The notes under the pieces were generated by a model. It was not told the DNA's origin. It searched no databases and worked only from the letters and a program-made list of their open reading frames with translations. A stretch of DNA of 64,000 bases from positions 7,410,112 through 7,474,111 of the forward strand of contig NC_069085.1 in the NCBI RefSeq assembly GCF_947172395.1. The letters are read 5' to 3'. The stretch comes from Bicyclus anynana (lineage: Eukaryota > Arthropoda > Insecta > Lepidoptera > Nymphalidae). The translations under genes and the position numbers were made by a program. Every line of letters starts with the position of its first letter. The first letter of the stretch is position 1. This document shows positions 59,104-64,000 of the stretch, piece by piece.

Positions 59104-60498
59104 ATGGTTCAGGTATGTCTATATTTATTTTCCATTTTATGACAGTAAATAGTAAATTCTTTTAATTTAAATCGCGGTAAAAGTTTTATTTTCAACGCAT
59201 ATACCATGTCTTATGTTACTCCTTTGAATTATTATTTAATCAATTTAAAATTAATTATTAACTATATAACCACATTAACCAGCCAGTTTATTAGTCATAT
59301 ATTGTTTGGTTTACTCTAAGTATGCAGTTTTATAATTGACATAACAGCTGGCCTTTTCTAGTTATCTTATTTACTTGACTACAGAACCATTTCTATAGAA
59401 ACACAAGTAACATTGTTAATCCCAGTTCTTGATACATAAATATAATCTGCTATCATATGAGTCTAAAACTCTAAAACAATCTTAAATCACCCTACTAATG
59501 TTCAAGTTTCAAGTAGAAGTTGGTTAATAACTTAGTTGGTTAATTACTTAAGAGTTAATTCAAACAGAAAATATTTTATTTTATGATTTGTAATACAGTT
59601 ATTTATATTTCTTTAGGCTACAGATGAGATGGAACAACCTGATTTGCCACAAGCAGTAAAACTGCTCAAAGAAATGAATACAAATATTCAACAAGTTTCA
59701 CAACTAGTGGATAATATGTTGGTGCGTGTGAAAAGTGGAGAAATTTCTACAGATAAGGGTTTAAGTTTTCTAGAAATGAAATATCAAATGCTTCTGAGTT
59801 ATTTAATAAATTTAACTTACATAGTGTTAAGAAAATGTTCTGGTGAAAAAATAGAGTCTGACCCTTCAATAGACAGACTTGTTGAAATCAGAACCGTGCT
59901 TGAAAAAATTCGTCCAATAGATTCTAAACTCAAATATCAGATAGATAAACTTGTTAAAACCGCAGTAGTTGGTACAGCAGAAGATGACCCGCAATCATAT
60001 CATGCTAATCCTGGTAACTTAGTAAGTAAAATACAAAACAGTGGAGAAGAGAGTAGCAGTGAATCTGACAGTAACGATACGAAAGATAAGACTAGCAAAT
60101 CAAACATATACGTACCCCCTAAACTAGCAGCTGTACATTACGATGACAGTATATCACGCAGTGAAAGTGAAAAGAAAAATAAAGAGCGAGCGAAAAAACA
60201 ATTTCTTAATTCTAGTGTATTAAGGGAACTTCGTGATGAGTATTCAGAGGCACCGCTAGAAATGAGCTCAGGAAATCATGTCAAACATTCCATATCAAAA
60301 TATGAGCAAGAAAAGACAGAGTATGAAGAAAACTATCTAACTCGCTTACCAGTCACAAAAGCTGAAAAAAATCGAAGGAGAAAATTAACAACAGTAGGTA
60401 TGCTTGCTGATGAAGTAACAGGGACTCGTAGCGCTGCACGGAAACACAAGATTAAATCCAAAAAAGGTAAGGGGTTCAAAAGGAGACGTACACATTGA
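59104..60498 (+). CDS. NGDN: Neuroguidin, Sas10/Utp3/C1D family nucleolar protein
   Basis: Two coding exons, 59104-59112 (Met-Val-Gln) and 59617-60498, joined in phase 0 through GTATGT and TTTCTTTAG, give 296 aa. The first ATG has A at -3 and ties the 9-base first exon in frame to exon 2; the ATG at 59629 is a possible alternative. The N-terminal half (about residues 10-100, LLKEMNTNIQQVSQLVDNML through KGLSFLEMKYQMLLSYLINL) is the helical Sas10/Utp3/C1D domain. The middle is acidic and Ser-rich, and the C-terminus is strongly basic (KSKKGKGFKRRRTH), fitting RNA or nucleolar binding. Neuroguidin belongs to the small-subunit processome of ribosome biogenesis; in vertebrates it also binds CPEB/eIF4E as a translational repressor. 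Possible poly(A) signals are at 60637-60642 and 60791-60796. The gene is divergent from TM9SF4 with 1.56 kb between start codons. Confidence 0.93.
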
Positions 60499-63400
60499 TT
60501 GTATTAATTACTTTGGTTTGATTTTACTTACATGTTTTTAAAATCAAGTGTAGTCACATGAAAATACATTTTTAGAAGTGCCTCATTTGTCTTTTTAATG
60601 AAAGAAATAATTGTTAAAGCTTATTTTTGCCTAAATAATAAAAAAAATATGAGCTACTTTTATAATATTCATAAGTAATCCTCATAGTTATAAACTTATC
60701 AAAATTAGGGCACCCTTATAAGCATTATGTTGATTTTGGGATGATGTTATTTTTGTAATGAAAATTAAAACTAATTACAAATGTCAAGACAATAAATCCA
60801 GAATCAGTGCATAGTTTTAGTTACTATTAAAAAACTGTTACATATTAATAGGCCTTTGATGTTTACTTAAAATAGGTAGAAACCTATACTTTTGATTATA
60901 TTATAATGTTCTCACATTTCACTGCATGTTTCTCTAATAATAATAATTAATTATCAATTACAAAAATTAATTATCTAAAAAGTGTAGAAACAAATTATTA
61001 TAATTATTTTACCTAATTTTGATAAGAATATAATATTATAAATTAATATTACAGTAAAAATAACTTCACATTTTATATTAACTTATAATTAACTATTTAA
61101 AATAAGTTTTATATGTAATTCAGACTGATTTATTTACCTGGGAGAATTAAGGAAAAGAGATTCTCCATACTGTTCTACTTAAATAAAACACAGTACCATA
61201 ACTTGGTATATGTATTCTGTCAAAGGTACATATTTACTTGTGATGCACATTATTTTTCAAAATATTGATATTTAAGGTCATAAATACACATCAACTTGGA
61301 AAGAGACAGCCACAGTATCACCTTTCCTATACTAAAGCCATTCTCAATATGCACTGTTTACCAACAAACAAATTAGAAATGAAGGTAGAAAACGCATGTC
61401 ATTTCATACCTTATGGGCTTGAGTTGCAAATGTGAAAATCCCTTTGTGTTGTTAAATAAGTACTTATATGTTATGACCTTAAAAGTGCAGACTTCATTAC
61501 AAAAATATTTAAACAAAGCCAAAAGATCTGTAAATACATTGTGACAATCCACATTATTATAAGTTACAATGACAAATTTTACTGAGCAGATGTAATTTTG
61601 ATTTTGCTACTTTTTAAATACTTAGTTAATCATTATACCAAAAACCTACATAGGTTATAAAAGGCTCTATAATTATTACTGTATTTTTTAATATACATAT
61701 AATAAAAAATATAATTAAATTTCACAAAGAAACAAGCGAAAAAGTATCATTTGATTGGTGGATTTTTAATAGTCTTTAATGTTGAATATTATTTGTGAAG
61801 CTTATATTTAATGTGGTTCTATGAGTAGTGCAAACTGATGAAAATTTAAACCTCCCTAAGCTATAATGTAAATGCTAATAATAAGTAATACATATAAAAT
61901 ATAGAAATAAAATAAGATATGTTATTATAATAAAGAATAGAAACTTTTAGCATACAGGGTACTCAGTTGGACTTTGCACATGCACAGTATATTTGAGCTC
62001 CTATTAAAATTAAATATCACACATAAGGGTCTCATTTGTTACAATAAAAAATATTTTATCTATTATTATTCAAGCTAAAAATTTTAACAATCATTAATTC
62101 TAAGTAAAAAATAGATAAAACACCTTTATGGAACTTATTTGCTGCTGAACTAGTAATAACGTCCGGGGAGGTGCTACATTACTTTTATATGACAATGCCA
62201 TAAGTACCATTATAATTTTAATTTTAAATAAAAATTTCGTTTACTTATGCTTAGGTTCATCCTATACTCATAAGTCTGTTCATAGTTTGAGTTTACTCCT
62301 TTAGAATAGATTTTCATACATAGCCCCCGGTATGAAAAAAATATGGGCAGTAAAATTCGATGAACGAATGACAGCGTTACGTTTGTGCGCAACCTATTTC
62401 GCGCACCTTTCACCGTGCGCGCCCGCCAGCAGCGTGCACATGCGTGCGGGCGCGCCCACACTTTGTAGATTCATGGTGATACGTGAACGCTTTGCATATT
62501 TAAACTATAGTAGGAGTCAAATCGGGTATTGGATGTTAAGGAAAATAAAAGAACAAGAAAAATACTTAATAATATGTATTTTTTTTATTAATTGAAACTA
62601 CAACAATAGACGTGTACATTATTTTTCATTATTTGGCTAAAATGGTTAAGTAACAATTAAATAAGTACTAATATTTTAATTATATATCATTATGCCCCAG
62701 TGTATTAGGGTACCCAATTCCGTTCAGTACGGAGTTCAAGGTTGTTTTGTGTTTTGTTACTTAAGCAAACATTTCTTCTCGGAAAAGGATCGTGACCGTA
62801 TTGGTCTAAGATCCGGCATTAGATATATATACCCTCATCTGTTATTAGTGCTATGAAATAAATAATGGATAATTTTCAGTGACACATTGCAAATAGGTTG
62901 CCTTGTTGAATTGCGGCCAAATACATTTTTCTCAAAACTTAATACAGTTAAATTAACCATAAAAAAGCTTTTATTTGACATATTAGACGACTAAATAACT
63001 GATGAGGGTACCTAAACAACATTACTTAACTTGTTTATATCTGGCAACTCCACAGTTGCAGTGTGAAAGCAGGTAACCATTACTTTTTCAAATCTTTTGG
63101 GTATATTCTATTAATTAACTAGTGTCCGATTTTTTAAGTAACCAATGGAAGGAGATTAAATAAATTAAAAAAAATAATCATTTACTTACTTGATTTTGAC
63201 ATTTTAATTATTTTATTATTATTATATCGCTTTGCTGTCAACAGCGTCAACATAAAAAAAGATCTAGAAAACCTAGAAAATTTAGTTTATAGTTCGCCGA
63301 ATGCAGGTTGAAACAAAATAGCTGGAAGAGATGTGTTTGGGTACGACTTAAGCGCGCGGACAGGGGTCGATGTTATGATTCCGCTTAGTGTGCGTTGCAA

Positions 63401-64000
63401 CAAGGAGTTTCATACAAAGAATAGTGAACGGTTTGAGTTGATACGGTGTCGATCCTCTTCTGAGAATTTCCGATATTAATGCATTTTTACTATACTTGCA
63501 CCAACGATATTTGGTCGCGAGCCGTTTTTAAAATACTGGTATATTTATTAATAAACACATGTTTTATTTAATTAAGTAGGTACTTTAATTTAAGGATAAA
63601 TGTTTGTATTAGATTTATATACTTATTTTACATGAAGGATATTTTTTTTGTTTATTTTTAATATCTCGTAAATAAGTTAATCTAAGTTGTTTATTCTAAA
63701 CATTAACTACTTTTATTTTTAACTCTCGACGTACGAAAGAGTGGTGTTATAATTTAGATGTGTGTTTGTATGGCGGATGTCTTCGGTTCTAGCGAAATTA
63801 GTATGTCATTTTAGCTTGCTAATAACCAACGAAATATGAAAGATGGCCAAAATTGTCCAGTACAAAGTTACCAGTAATTATTAGATAAATACTAAAAAGC
63901 AGTTTATAGGAAACATTAGAAAATTACATTTTATATGAGACGTACCTATATAGCATTTCATTCTTGCTAAAATTAGTTTCAAAGACAGCTTTTTAATATT
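60499..64000. other. NGDN 3' flank and gene-free right end
   Basis: After the NGDN poly(A) signals the DNA is AT-rich. 62370-62465 is strongly CG-dense (CCGTGCGCGCCCGCCAGCAG) and 63290-63480 is unique GC-richer sequence. Either could be a promoter of a gene beyond the window, but no exon is recognised. Confidence 0.45.
62700..63012. repeat. Possible decayed inverted-repeat element
   Basis: TACCCTCATCTGTTA at 62832-62846 faces TAACTGATGAGGGTA at 62996-63010 (14 of 15). The same GGGTACC text also occurs near 62708. No coding. Confidence 0.35.

Overview
This is a 64 kb piece of an insect nuclear genome, very probably from a moth or butterfly (Lepidoptera). The DNA is AT-rich and has spliceosomal introns with GT-AG borders. 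It is crowded with repeats of lepidopteran style: two tRNA-headed SINE families, RTE-type LINE 3' fragments ending in (GAT)n, Helitron-like elements with A|TC...CTAG|T borders, and many short fold-back elements (MITEs). The species cannot be named from the sequence alone.

Four protein-coding genes can be reconstructed. A five-exon C2H2 zinc-finger gene spans about 23.1-38.7 kb on the + strand. Its four fingers identify it as the Senseless/Gfi-1 transcription factor of sensory-organ development. It is surrounded by long non-coding DNA: about 20 kb upstream, large introns, and about 8 kb downstream, as is usual for a developmental regulator. Next, on the - strand, is an intronless carbonyl-reductase-like short-chain dehydrogenase (47.2-48.0 kb). 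After it, also on the - strand, is a nine-exon TM9SF4-type nonaspanin (52.1-57.5 kb; 623 codons, every splice phase checks). Divergent from that on the + strand is neuroguidin (59.1-60.5 kb), a Sas10/Utp3/C1D-family protein of the small-subunit processome.

Layout: 1-20 kb is gene-free, repeat-rich and scattered with short GC-rich unique blocks that may be regulatory; 20.0-20.4 kb is a candidate non-coding first exon of the zinc-finger gene; 23-38.7 kb is that gene; 38.7-47 kb is its 3' flank, with possible miR-9 sites and several MITEs; 47-60.5 kb is a compact block of three housekeeping-type genes; 60.5-64 kb shows no gene. The three housekeeping genes have no evident functional link to senseless and look like simple neighbours.

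Most interesting points: TGACA clusters at the same distance upstream of two - strand genes; a set of miR-9 seed matches downstream of senseless; a 1.13 kb element with perfect 13-bp inverted ends that carries a 130-bp tandem array; a hAT-like MITE with an exact 8-bp target duplication; a complete Helitron-like element; and a scatter of near-perfect hairpins with very small loops. No prokaryotic-style system, CRISPR array or viral gene was seen.
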